The notes under the pieces were generated by a model. The model did no database searches and was not told where the DNA came from. It saw only the letters and a program-made list of their open reading frames with translations. 64,000 bases of DNA from Nannochloris sp. 'desiccata' (taxonomy: Eukaryota > Chlorophyta > Trebouxiophyceae > Chlorellales > Chlorellaceae). Where the stretch lies: the NCBI GenBank assembly GCA_019044685.2, contig JAGTXX020000011.1, forward strand, positions 930,001 through 994,000, read 5' to 3'. Shown here piece after piece: positions 35,085 through 43,466 of the stretch (position 1 is the stretch's first letter; each line of letters starts with the position of its first letter). Position numbers and translations under genes: made by a program.

Positions 35085-35924
35085 TCATGCCAATTTCACG
35101 TCGAATTTCAGCTGTTGCACACTGAAATTTTGGAGCTTCTTCCGTTCTTTCCTTGCCCTAGTTTGATGATTCAAAGGTGGTGATGCAGGGGAAAATACCA
35201 CAAGTTGGAAAAAATGCCAGTAGAGACGTGCAGCACGCAATGCCCGAGCGGCCAGCATGCCGTCCGAAGCCTTCTCTTTATCAAGTGAAAACCCGAGCAG
35301 GTGGCGGGTAGTGCCGTCATGTTTTTGGGGGACAGTGAGCTTCATTCCAAAGAATTTGAGGTGAGGCAAGATTTCGCTGCGTTTACCTATCGACATCAAG
35401 AAGCTCAAACCAGATAAGGAGAGCAGTATGGCATCCAACTCTCGTAAGGGACTCATCAAGGCGACGGCTTGGACTTGCTTGATCTCAGCGACGGTAATAA
35501 GCTTTGCTTGAGCATTCTTCTGGACAGCTGCTACACGCCTGTTTGGGCGAGCAAAGCCCCTCCACTTCTCCACCAGCAACTTCCACGCACTTCCTCCATT
35601 CGCGGATTTGCTTTCAATGGTAAGGAGGGTGCGGTTTTTGAACTTTTTGGTTGCATCGGCGACAGGGCGTTGATCTGCCGGGACACCAAGCTGGATGGCA
35701 ACAAGGCGTGTCAAAGCAGACTGCAAGACACTCAATGTGCCAGAGGGATGCGTAAGCCTGCATTTATGGTGAGCCTCTGTGACCCTGTGAATCGCATTCA
35801 AATAGTTGGTTTTTGTTGCGAATCGGAGCTTTCCAAACCACTCAGCACATATCATATCTACAAGGTACCGTTGCAGAGGCAGCGTGAGGTCCTTGTACTG
35901 CCTATACACCCCATGGTTGAGCAA
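35085..35924 (-). CDS. tyrosine-recombinase-like mobile-element protein, fragmentary
   Basis: A 280-codon open stretch. It opens with a stop (TGA) upstream and no ATG until 35855, so it is either 256 aa from there or a 5'-damaged piece. The N-terminal ~110 residues are helical and end in WFGKLRFATKTNYLNAIHR, like core-binding domains of tyrosine recombinases. In the second half, ILLSLSGLSFLMSIGKRSEIL resembles the box containing the first catalytic Arg (G-x-R-x-SE-x-L). I cannot see a convincing HxxRH or catalytic Tyr, so the C-terminal half of the site is lost or diverged. In the other two minus frames between ~36555 and 35900 there is further coding-like sequence leading into this frame, suggesting one longer ORF broken by frameshifts. 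A Crypton/DIRS-type origin is an inference. Confidence 0.4.
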   Translation of the reverse strand: MLNHGVYRQYKDLTLPLQRYLVDMICAEWFGKLRFATKTNYLNAIHRVTEAHHKCRLTHPSGTLSVLQSALTRLVAIQLGVPADQRPVADATKKFKNRTLLTIESKSANGGSAWKLLVEKWRGFARPNRRVAAVQKNAQAKLITVAEIKQVQAVALMSPLRELDAILLSLSGLSFLMSIGKRSEILPHLKFFGMKLTVPQKHDGTTRHLLGFSLDKEKASDGMLAARALRAARLYWHFFQLVVFSPASPPLNHQTRARKERKKLQNFSVQQLKFDVKLA

Positions 35925-36261
35925 ATCGGCCTCAGCTGCTGGGGGTCGGCGTCAAGATTGACAAGAAATGCCTCTGGAATCTTAGCCTTCTCACGATCCC
36001 TTAAGTCACCCTGTTGGGGTTAATTTGTTTTGTTTTGTTTTGGCCAGCAGGTCCGAGTACCGCGTGGCCTGAAAGGCGCTTGACGTCCTCCATACTCAGT
36101 TTTGGGCCCGCGCCAAGCATGAACTCGCGGATAGCGCCACCGAGGTCAGGAAGACCAGGGAGGCCGGGGATAGCAAAGAGCAGAAAGGTCGTCGTGCTCC
36201 TGCTGCTGCTGCTGCGTAGGATGGACCTCTGCAACACGATTCTTCGGAGGGCATCCTCTCT

Positions 36262-36558
36262 TTATTTTTCGAGACCTGAAAGGCTCGATAACGGCGTGTA
36301 GTCCGCGAAAGAAGCAGGGGTTTTATCACCCCGGCGAGGTCTTGCCGTCCCTGCAGCAACACCAATAAGGTCAGCTAAAAAAGTAGCAGAGAACATCGAT
36401 AAATGAGAATCTAAACTACCCATGGGTCCATTAGAAGCAGGATGGGCTTGAAAAGGTTCTTCAACCCAAAGAAAGAGGTCTGGCTGGGATTCTGTAGCTG
36501 TGGGCAAGACCCTGGGCTGGGATTCAAAAGTAGTGGTGGCTGTTGCAGGCTGCATGTT
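36262..36558 (-). pseudogene. N-terminal part of the element ORF (M-x-PA...FESQP...TATESQP)
   Basis: 97-codon frame from an ATG at ~36555 whose first ~30 residues match the frame at 4852 (shared FESQP-x-VLPTATESQP), showing selection or common descent at protein level. After the shared part it becomes Pro/Ala-rich and stops at ~36262. Other minus frames continue downstream with coding-like sequence (LSMEDVKRLSGHAVLGPAG near 36050-36090; DREKAKIPEAFLVNLDADP near 35940-35990) toward the recombinase-like frame. Best read as the 5' end of one element ORF interrupted by frameshifts. Confidence 0.5.
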
Positions 36559-36735
36559 GCTCAGGGAGAATGCTGTTGCAGTCAGAATAAAAGCTAATAT
36601 GATTTAAGCTGTGAAATGGAATACAGGCTATACAATACACTCCATGCATGGGGCGTGTGGCAGCTCCCTCAAGGTTGGAAGCTGGTGCAGTACCGGCCAA
36701 GAAAGGGGCAAGGAGACTTGCCTTGCAGAAACTAG
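36290..36735 (-). repeat. dispersed mobile-element repeat, copy 2 (related to 4691-5000)
   Basis: On the minus strand this matches the block at 4691-5000 over roughly 250-300 bp, including both the non-coding leader and the first codons of the ORF. Differences are scattered substitutions and small indels, so the copies are old. To its right it abuts the duplicated block of 36686-37345. Confidence 0.7.
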
Positions 36736-37345
36736 CATATAAGGACAGTGCAGCTACCTATTTCAAGCGATTCTTGTTACATAAAGACGAAAATACTAGC
36801 ATGTGAAGAGATAGAGGCGATAAATGTGGGTCACCTGCCCTAAATGTTGTGATTTAAGTGCTTGGCGGTGGCTGGAGGTGAAAATGCGTTCCTCACAAAA
36901 CTGAGGTAGAAAGCCAGTGTAGCTGCGTCTGAACAAGCCGACTCGCTGCATAGGGGCGGTGCAGCAGTGAATGAAAGCCTTGGTGCTGATCACCGGAGGC
37001 TTCTCCACCAACTCGAGCTAGTAGACAGCTTGGCATCCACCTGTGGCTGGAGGGCGGCGGGAGTGGCGGTAGAAACCAGTGGGATTTGCTCAAGGCAGCA
37101 GCGACTCGGTCAAAAGGATAACGAGCGCAGCCGGATATTTAACGAGCTATTGGCGATGGTTGGATATCGTGGGCGCTCCCAATGAACGGTGCAGACGCAG
37201 CAGGTGATTAGGAAATCGCCTGAGCGATCATCAACAATGTGGTCAGCGCAGCATTGGTCAAGAGCAGGCAGCTGCAGCCTCTCTCTAGCATTTGTCGTTA
37301 ATTTTCTCCCTTTACCAGCTTTCTCCCAGCCCTCAATTTGGTGGG
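36686..37345. repeat. ~0.65-kb duplicated block, copy A
   Basis: Aligned by eye with 38628-39300 in the same orientation. Shared runs, in order, include CAGCTACCTATTTCAAGC, TAGAAAGCCAGTGTAGCT, CTCAAGGCAGCAGCGAC, GTGCAGACGCAGCAGGTGAT, GAGCAGGCAGCTGCAGCCTC and CAGCTTTCTCCCAGCC. The copies begin at a GTACC-GCCAAG word that also occurs near 35068. No conserved reading frame runs through it, so it is probably an element's non-coding terminal or leader region. Confidence 0.8.
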
Positions 37346-37894
37346 ACTCCGGGAGTGAAGTTCTTCGCAAGTTTCTTTTTTCCATCTTTCTTTCGATTTC
37401 CCCGGATATAGAGGGGAAAATACACAAGTGCAAGTAAAAACTGAGAGCGAGAAAAAACAGCATATCAAGAAAAAATAAATAAAAACTTACCCTAGAAATC
37501 GTTGCTGATCAACGCTGGCTATTCCCAATCTATCCGGATTTTAAATCAGCGAAATTAAATCAGTGGTCACTATTGCAAGTTAAACGCGGGTTGTTTAACC
37601 CGTGTGGAGCTTGCGTCGTACTCGGAACCAATACCTCGCGAACCTTCGGAAGCGAGGATCGATGATTCCTGCCTGCCACCTCCGATTGCATTGCGGTGTA
37701 ATAGAGAGAATGCCTTGGCAGCCTAGCCAGCATAAGCTGCCAGGCCTCGCTTCTCGCACTCTGCAGCCCTCAGGTGCGTTCCCCATTGTGGGAGATCTTT
37801 TTTTTATAATTACTGGCCCTTGCAGGCTCCCTACCAACTATCCGTTGGACTTAATCCACCACTCAATTATTTTACTGTCTCAGGGAGAAAAGGC

Positions 37895-38278
37895 ATGACC
37901 GCCGTGGCCGCGCAGATCATCAACGATCTCCAGACCACCCAGCAGGGTATGGAGACCGCCATCAAGGACATCCAGACCACCTAGCAGGGTATGCAGACCG
38001 CCCAGCAGACCATGGCGAACACCATTCAGAAAATCCAGGAGACGCAGAAGGGCATCCAGGAGACGCAGAAGGGCATCCAGGAGACGCAGAAGGGCATCCA
38101 GGAGACGCAAATTGCCCAGGGCCATGGGATGAAGGATGGGTGGAAGGATGTAGAGTTACGCCTAAGTAAAGAAATAGGCGATGCAACCACTAACGTAGGG
38201 ACCATCGTTATTGGTGCACAACTCATTGGGTTCCTTGCAACACTCCTTGCGGGCTATTTAGCTTTATTCAAACGATAG
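37895..38278 (+). CDS. coiled-coil protein with C-terminal membrane anchor; one internal stop
   Basis: From ATG 37895 the frame runs 29 codons to a TAG (37982-37984), then stays open to 38278; alternatively translation starts at the ATG at 37991, giving 95 aa. The TAG lies where the neighbouring, otherwise identical 42-nt unit has CAG (ACCACCCAGCAGGGTATG versus ACCACCTAGCAGGGTATG), so it is a single-base nonsense change. The protein is a heptad array (QETQKGI units), then an amphipathic stretch (WKDVELRLSKEI) and one membrane span (TIVIGAQLIGFLATLLAGYLALF) ending in KR. This layout resembles DUF1640/CCDC90-like or Bdr-like coiled-coil tail-anchored proteins. The base composition is more GC-rich than its surroundings. 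Function unknown. Confidence 0.5.
38033..38116 (+). repeat. 21-bp tandem repeat encoding perfect heptads
   Basis: Three identical 21-bp units starting ATCCAGGAGACGCAGAAGGG at 38033, 38054 and 38075, and a fourth diverged at its end (38096-38116). Each encodes one heptad (I-Q-E-T-Q-K-G). Upstream, a 42-bp unit (two heptads) is duplicated at 37931 and 37973. The gene has grown by slippage in multiples of seven codons. Confidence 0.92.
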
Positions 38279-38627
38279 CGGCGTTGGGTGGTCGTTTTTT
38301 TTTCCTTGACAATTTTTTTGTAGGTCTTTCTCTTTTTGCTTTCGCTTCTTTTTTCCCCCGATATTCCCGTCTCTGTACTCTAAGGGCCTCGGATATACTT
38401 TCTAAATAAATTATAAATTATTAAGGGTGGGGTGTGAAGCTTGATGCTTCTCACGATCCCTCAAGCCACCCTCTAGTGCATTTTGTTTTCTACTTCTACT
38501 TCTATACTTTGAGCTGATATGATATTTTTTGTTCTACTCATAATTCTATACTCTATCTTTTAAACTGTTATTTAAATCGTCATTCAGGCCAAAGGCAGTC
38601 GCAGGAAATCTGATGGTCCCAACGGTG

Positions 38628-39300
38628 GTTCTGTACCAGCCAAGATGATGATTGCCTTTCATAAACTATAATCTAAAGACAGTGAAGCTACCTATTTCAA
38701 GCAGTTCTTGCTACATAATGACGATTTCATAGCATATGGAGAGGCAGGGCTGATAGATGTAGGGTAGCTGCACTAAATGTTTCAATTAAATGCTGAACGT
38801 GGCTGGCAGTGGAGAAGAAGAAAAATACTCGCTGCATAAATTGGGATAGAAAGCCAGTGTAGCTACGTATGAAAAGGTCGATTCAAAACAATCTGCATGT
38901 TAGTGAGGCAGTAGATGAACGTGGTGCCGGGAGTTTCTATATCGCCTGTTATTGCTATTCGGCAGCCATTGGAGGGCTTGCGGGCGGTGGCAGCGGCGGC
39001 AAGATTTTTCAGGCGAGGTTTTTCTCAAGGCAGCAGCGACCCATACAAATTGATAACATGCGCAGCGGGCTATTCAAAGTGCTGATGGCAATGCTTTGAT
39101 GTCGCGGGTGCTGAAAATCAGGGGTGCAGACGCAGCAGGTGATCAGGAATCTGAGAGATCATAAACGGTGTGATCCTCGCAGTACTGGTGGCGAGCAGGC
39201 AGCTGCAGCCTCTCGCAGTCATTTGCTGTTAATTTTTTCTGTGAAGGAACTGCTCAAAACGCCGTTTAAATCATCTCCCAGCTTTCTCCCAGCCTCGCTT
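38628..39300. repeat. ~0.65-kb duplicated block, copy B
   Basis: Second copy of the block at 36686-37345, same orientation. It extends to a further ~90 bp (to about 39390) that resembles the fragment at 34395-34560. Just left of it (38447-38475) is TCTCACGATCCCTCAAGCCACCC, nearly the same as TCTCACGATCCCTTAAGTCACCC at 35989-36011, so the two element copies share several scattered segments. Confidence 0.78.
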
Positions 39301-39466
39301 TCTCATCTCCCACGCAAAATATTGGCAGGTGCTGGCTGCTCACCGGGTGCGCGCAAAAAAAGGAGAATCTCAATCCACAGCGAGGTGGACACAGATCAAC
39401 GATTCTTCAGTTGACACGCTCCCTTAATTCGAGGGTTTATTACATCATATTCCTTTATTTCATACC

Positions 39467-40551
39467 CTACATATTATCCCCAAATAAAACTAGCTTGGCT
39501 TTACCCTCAGCAACTCTCTTCTTTAAACCACACTTGTCCCACAAAGTCCACCAGTCCCCAGTTACTTCAGGCATATCTAGGATAGTCCTCTTCTTCGCAT
39601 CTAATCTCACATCTAATACAATATATCTAATCTTTTCCAATTTTAGTGCCTCTTCTTCTACCAATTTTGTTAGTCTATTTGGCGTTCCAGCGCCAACTGC
39701 AGCGGGTTGTGATTTCAACACCTCCACTTGCTCATGTACTTTGAAATGCTTGGCAAACAGCTTTGCAATGCGGCATTCCCTATTCAAATCGGGGCATGCT
39801 TGGATGACAGAGGTGCATCCTAGAGCAGCAGGGCTGATTATTAATGCAGAGAGTTTGCCAGGAGAGCGGTGACCTATTGAGCAGAGTTCCTGCCTCCAAT
39901 TAGGTTCTAGAGTTTTCAAACCTTGTTCTAATGACCCTATAGAAGCGCCATTTGGTAGATTTACAACACAACTTGAAGTCAAACCTGCTGAGTCTCTTTC
40001 AAGCTCGCTGGCAGGGGTGCTCCGTTGATAGCTCTCCCACAACCAGTCGGCTTGCTCCTTGCTAGAGCGCTGTGCGATATTTTCAGCGAGGGATTTAGCT
40101 TCCTCAAACTGTGCTGTCGATAGTTGCCTTTTGCGGGATTTGAGTTTGGCGATCTTCTCCTTGGCAGCAGCTGTGGGTGGGGCTCGGGGAGCAGCAGCTG
40201 GTGCTGCCACCGCCTCCGGTTGGCCTGAGTCTGAACCGCTTCCATTCTCTTCTAAAGCATCTCCGGATTTGTCTATGGGTTTCTTTGGTTTCTTAGATTT
40301 TGAACCGCCGCCTGTAATGTGTTAGTAACAGGAGAATAATAAGGTTGGATTAAATTGGGATGCATAATTTAAATTTACTGCTCAATCAATTGCCGCTTAC
40401 TTCTGTTTTTGCCTCCTCTTTTAGATACTCCGGCGCGTTTCCTCTTTTTTGGAATCTTAGATTCTTTTTTGCTGTCTTTTTTACTCTCTTTTTTCACAGA
40501 TGGAGGTTGAAATTTGCCCCTCCAGACAGATTTATTTACTGTGGACGCCAT
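39467..40551 (-). CDS. CMS1: CMS1-like small-subunit ribosome biogenesis factor
   Basis: CMS1 is part of the U3-containing 90S pre-ribosome in yeast. Exons 40401..40551 and 39467..40311, phase 1, GT-AG intron of 89 nt; 331 aa. Exon 1 is very Lys-rich (KKESKKDSKKESKIPKKRKR), a nucleolar-localisation-like stretch. The conserved CMS1 part is SALIISPAALGCTSVIQACP, then IAKLFAKHFKVHEQVEVL, VGAGTPNRLTKLVEE and IRYIVLDVRLDAKKRTILDMPEV; this mimics DEAD-box helicase motifs (P-T-R-E-L, T-P-G-R, D-E-A-D) without catalytic residues. Diverges from TSPO, sharing 272 bp. Its 3' end abuts the mobile-element island. Confidence 0.85.
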
Positions 40552-40823
40552 GCTGCACGATAATTGGAGTTCCTGTAAGTCCAGAAACACATGTAGTATG
40601 CCTAAATAATGCATGCAGTCCTCAGCACGATGCTTTAATGAGTCAAGAATGGAGGAAAGAGTGAAGAGCCTCTGAGAACAACCTTGAGACTCTTCGTCTT
40701 CTAGAAGACCTTGTTGCTGCTCAAACCCGCATATCCGAATTTTTTACATTATAAAAAAGAGCAATTATCGCTTTATCTTGCTCCCTTTCAGAGCAAGTCA
40801 GCCTTGATCACTTATCTTCTAAA

Positions 40824-41722
40824 ATGGGTAACTCTCTTTCTCTTATCGCCAGCATTGGCGTGCCTCTCATCACTGGAACTGCCATTGGCATATCCATGCG
40901 TGATGACGTGAAGAGTTGGTACCCCACTATTAAGAAACCTTCATGGTAAGGTCGCCAAATTCTCATATTTGTCTGTATACCGCCGACTCCCAAGGTTGCA
41001 TATTCTAACCTATTAGATGAAAATATAATCACAGGAACCCTCCAAACTGGATTTTTGGGCCCGTTTGGACCTGCTTATACGCCACCATTGGCTACGCATC
41101 TTGGCGCGTGTTCCAAGCTGGAGGCGGTCCCCTCCCCCTTGGCCTCTATGCCACCCAGCTCGCTCTCAACTTCATCTGGACCCCTCTCTTCTTCAAGGCT
41201 CACAACCTCAAGGCTGCCTCCTACGAAATCACTGCTCTTTTGGGTACCATTGTTGCTACTATTATGGCCTTTAACAAGGTTGACGAGACCGCTGCCTTGT
41301 TGATGCTCCCATATTTGGGTTGGACGACTTTTGCAACCTGCTTAACTTGGAACATCCACTTGAACAACCCTGACCAGGTACGCTTTAGACCTGAATATAT
41401 TGATTCATCTATTTCTTCCTAATGTCTAATTTAACCATTAGATTTGACCCTTGACTATCAAAGTTCTTATTTTTTCATATCCCACCCACCCCGTCTTTTC
41501 CCGCCCTGCAGCCCAAGAAAGAATAAATCCTATCTCTTAAACCATACCTCCAGCGGAAATAAAAATTACTCTGACATCCACGTTTCCTATTTTAAATTCT
41601 TCTCTGTTTAGGGTGGAAATGGAGGATTTAAGCGTGGAGTGGCTGTTGTAAATGATGATGAAGAAGAAGCCTCCACTCCTTTCCTTGTTGGCGGCTCTCC
41701 CCGTAAGCCCAATAGCCCTTAG
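40824..41722 (+). CDS. TSPO: TSPO/MBR family tryptophan-rich membrane protein
   Basis: Five-helix membrane protein binding porphyrins and sterols; plant forms act in stress-related tetrapyrrole scavenging. Exons 40824..40945, 41035..41377 and 41612..41722, phases 2 and 0; 191 aa. Family motifs: [45 protein letters not shown], and LLMLPYLGWTTFATCLTWNIHLNNP, i.e. all five membrane helices and the conserved Trp residues. The third exon adds a hydrophilic Gly/Glu-rich tail (GGNGGFKRGVAVV...) of ~37 residues not found in bacterial or animal proteins. No clear transit peptide. Confidence 0.92.
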
Positions 41723-41880
41723 ACTCGCTCTATACATTGATACAAATCTTAATCATGATTCCGTTGATTCTAATTCTACCATATTCTCTTTCATTACCGA
41801 ACATTATAGCAACAGTGTAAATTAGTCTGCATTCTGAATACAACCGGTGATATCTCAAAAATGCAATCAACCCAAAACTT

Positions 41881-43173
41881 TTATTGTTCGGCAGCCAATG
41901 TGACTGTCACCACTACTTTCTGCGCATTTGCCTGCCCCTGCTCAACGCCTCTCAGCACCTCCACCTCCACTGCATCTCCAACTTCCGCAGCATCTAAAAT
42001 CGCCGATAAATCAAAAGTAGTGCGCACCCTTCGCTGCCCAATTCTAACTATTACATCACCGGCAAGAACACCGCCCAGTCCTCGACGAGTTCCCAGCAAC
42101 CCGGCTGCAGCTGCAGGACCATTGCTTTCTATGCTCTGAATTAACACCCCGTCAGAAACTCTCAAAGCTCGTGCTATAGGATCTGCTGCAGGAGCCACTC
42201 CAAGCGATGCTCTCGTGACTTTCCCATCTGCAATTAATTGGGGGACAACTTTTGCAGCAGTCTCGATTGGGAGAGCAAAACCGACGCCAACAGACGTAGA
42301 GGTATTTGTAAATATGGCAGTATTAATACCGACAACGTTGCCTTGTAAGTCTAGTAATGGACCGCCTGAATTACCTGGGTTAATAGCAGCGTCCGTTTGT
42401 ATACCACCGCCTATAATGGATCCAGTTTGTGATTGGAAACCGCGCCCTAAAGCGCTCACGACACCGACCGAGAGGCTGTGCTCAAAGCCGAATGGTGCGC
42501 CAATAGCCATAACCGACTGGCCGATTTTCAAAGAAGATGCGTTGCCTAAAGGAAGAGGATGTAATAGCGCTGTATTGGCATTAATTTTCAATACAACGAG
42601 GTCCCTAGCTTTGTCAGCCCCCACCAAAAATGCATCAAACGCCTGTTGGACACCATCAGCATTAAGCAGAAATACAGTTGCAATTTTAGCATTATTGCCT
42701 AATTTACCAGCTGCACCACTTAATACATTACCTAATACGTGGTAATTAGTGACTATGTGGCCTTGGGTGTCGTATACAAAGCCGCTGCCATTTCCTTCAG
42801 GCTGTTCAATCGCAGCGGGGCCAGATTGGGTACGGCCAGGGACTGTAGCGTCAAAAATGGTGACTACTGCAGGGTTAGATCGAGCGAATACGTCTGTAAT
42901 GACTTGCTCCCGTGGTGTAAGAGGTCCAGAAGGAGCTATAGTGGGGGCGAAGTCTTCAGCAGTCGCCGGGGCGGCAACAGCTTCAACGGGAGCAATGCTT
43001 GTGAGGATAATAGGCAGAGGGATGGATGCGAGCAGCGAGGCGCATTGTCTACGAGTAATAACTATCTTGATATCGTCTTGTGATCTAGCATGAGCACTGA
43101 TTCTCCAAGATTTCTTCTCGCTGAGAAGTGATCTTGCTGAGATAGATCGAGCTAACATGTCGCAAGCCTGCAT
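41881..43173 (-). CDS. DEG8: DegP/HtrA protease, DEG8-type, thylakoid lumen
   Basis: ATP-independent serine protease working with DEG5 in the thylakoid lumen on photosystem II repair. Intronless, 430 aa. The N-terminus is bipartite: a Ser/Arg-rich stromal part, then TRRQCASLLASIPLPIILTS...AVA, a twin-arginine-like lumenal signal. The protease domain holds the triad His in VTNYHVL (~144), Asp in KARDLVVLK (~190) and Ser in NPGNSGGPLL (~268). EGNGSGFV, DGVQQAFDAFLVGADKA and GIQTDAAINPGNSGG match DEG8 more closely than DEG1 or DEG2. One PDZ domain follows (VLIQSIESNGPAAAAGL, LAGDVIVRIG). DEG8 rather than DEG1 is inferred from these stretches. Confidence 0.88.
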   Translation of the reverse strand: MQACDMLARSISARSLLSEKKSWRISAHARSQDDIKIVITRRQCASLLASIPLPIILTSIAPVEAVAAPATAEDFAPTIAPSGPLTPREQVITDVFARSNPAVVTIFDATVPGRTQSGPAAIEQPEGNGSGFVYDTQGHIVTNYHVLGNVLSGAAGKLGNNAKIATVFLLNADGVQQAFDAFLVGADKARDLVVLKINANTALLHPLPLGNASSLKIGQSVMAIGAPFGFEHSLSVGVVSALGRGFQSQTGSIIGGGIQTDAAINPGNSGGPLLDLQGNVVGINTAIFTNTSTSVGVGFALPIETAAKVVPQLIADGKVTRASLGVAPAADPIARALRVSDGVLIQSIESNGPAAAAGLLGTRRGLGGVLAGDVIVRIGQRRVRTTFDLSAILDAAEVGDAVEVEVLRGVEQGQANAQKVVVTVTLAAEQ

Positions 43174-43466
43174 CAGATGGCCGTGGAGCTCCTTTTAATT
43201 CAATGCAGTTTGCAAGGCGGGATTTGCAAATAGTAGAATTAATATTTTACGAGTTCCTTGATGGTATGATGGAAATTGGCGATATAGGAAAGGAAAAAAA
43301 TGCTTTTTATTACCTGATTTTCCCATGCATGCATTTCAAATCGCATTTTTTGCAATTGTGACATCTTGCGAGTATACATCAGATGTTATTTTGATTACAA
43401 TACTCTGCTATTTACTTGAATTTAATATAAAATCTCTTAATAATTAATTCAAACAAATCTAAAAAG

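Larger units (their letters stand above)
34170..39466. mobile_element. mobile-element island between PPR and CMS1 genes
   Basis: The only stretch of the window above 1 kb without a recognisable host gene. Contents from left: palindromes and an element-end fragment (34.35-34.56 kb), dead Ty3/gypsy reverse transcriptase (34.64-34.94), recombinase-like frame on minus (35.09-35.92) with its broken upstream part to 36.56, repeat copy 2, duplicated block A, an apparently unique stretch (37.35-38.45) carrying the coiled-coil/membrane ORF, and duplicated block B. The stretches 37350-37890 and 38280-38620 hold no gene that I can identify. No clear target-site duplication or terminal inverted repeat bounding the whole could be seen by eye. 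Confidence 0.75.

Noticed and set aside
37982..37984. TAG where a sister unit has CAG, suggesting TAG could code for glutamine as in some ulvophyte algae.
   Set aside because: TAG ends complete genes here (MAK5 at 46385, TSPO at 41722, CMS1 at 39467), and no recognised conserved gene needs TAG read through. It is a single nonsense change in the element ORF.
38033..38116. 21-bp tandem repeats as a CRISPR or satellite array.
   Set aside because: The units are contiguous without spacers and keep the reading frame of a coiled coil.
39411..39872. 153-residue plus-strand frame over the CMS1 3' end.
   Set aside because: CMS1 on the minus strand has conserved motifs throughout; the plus frame has none.
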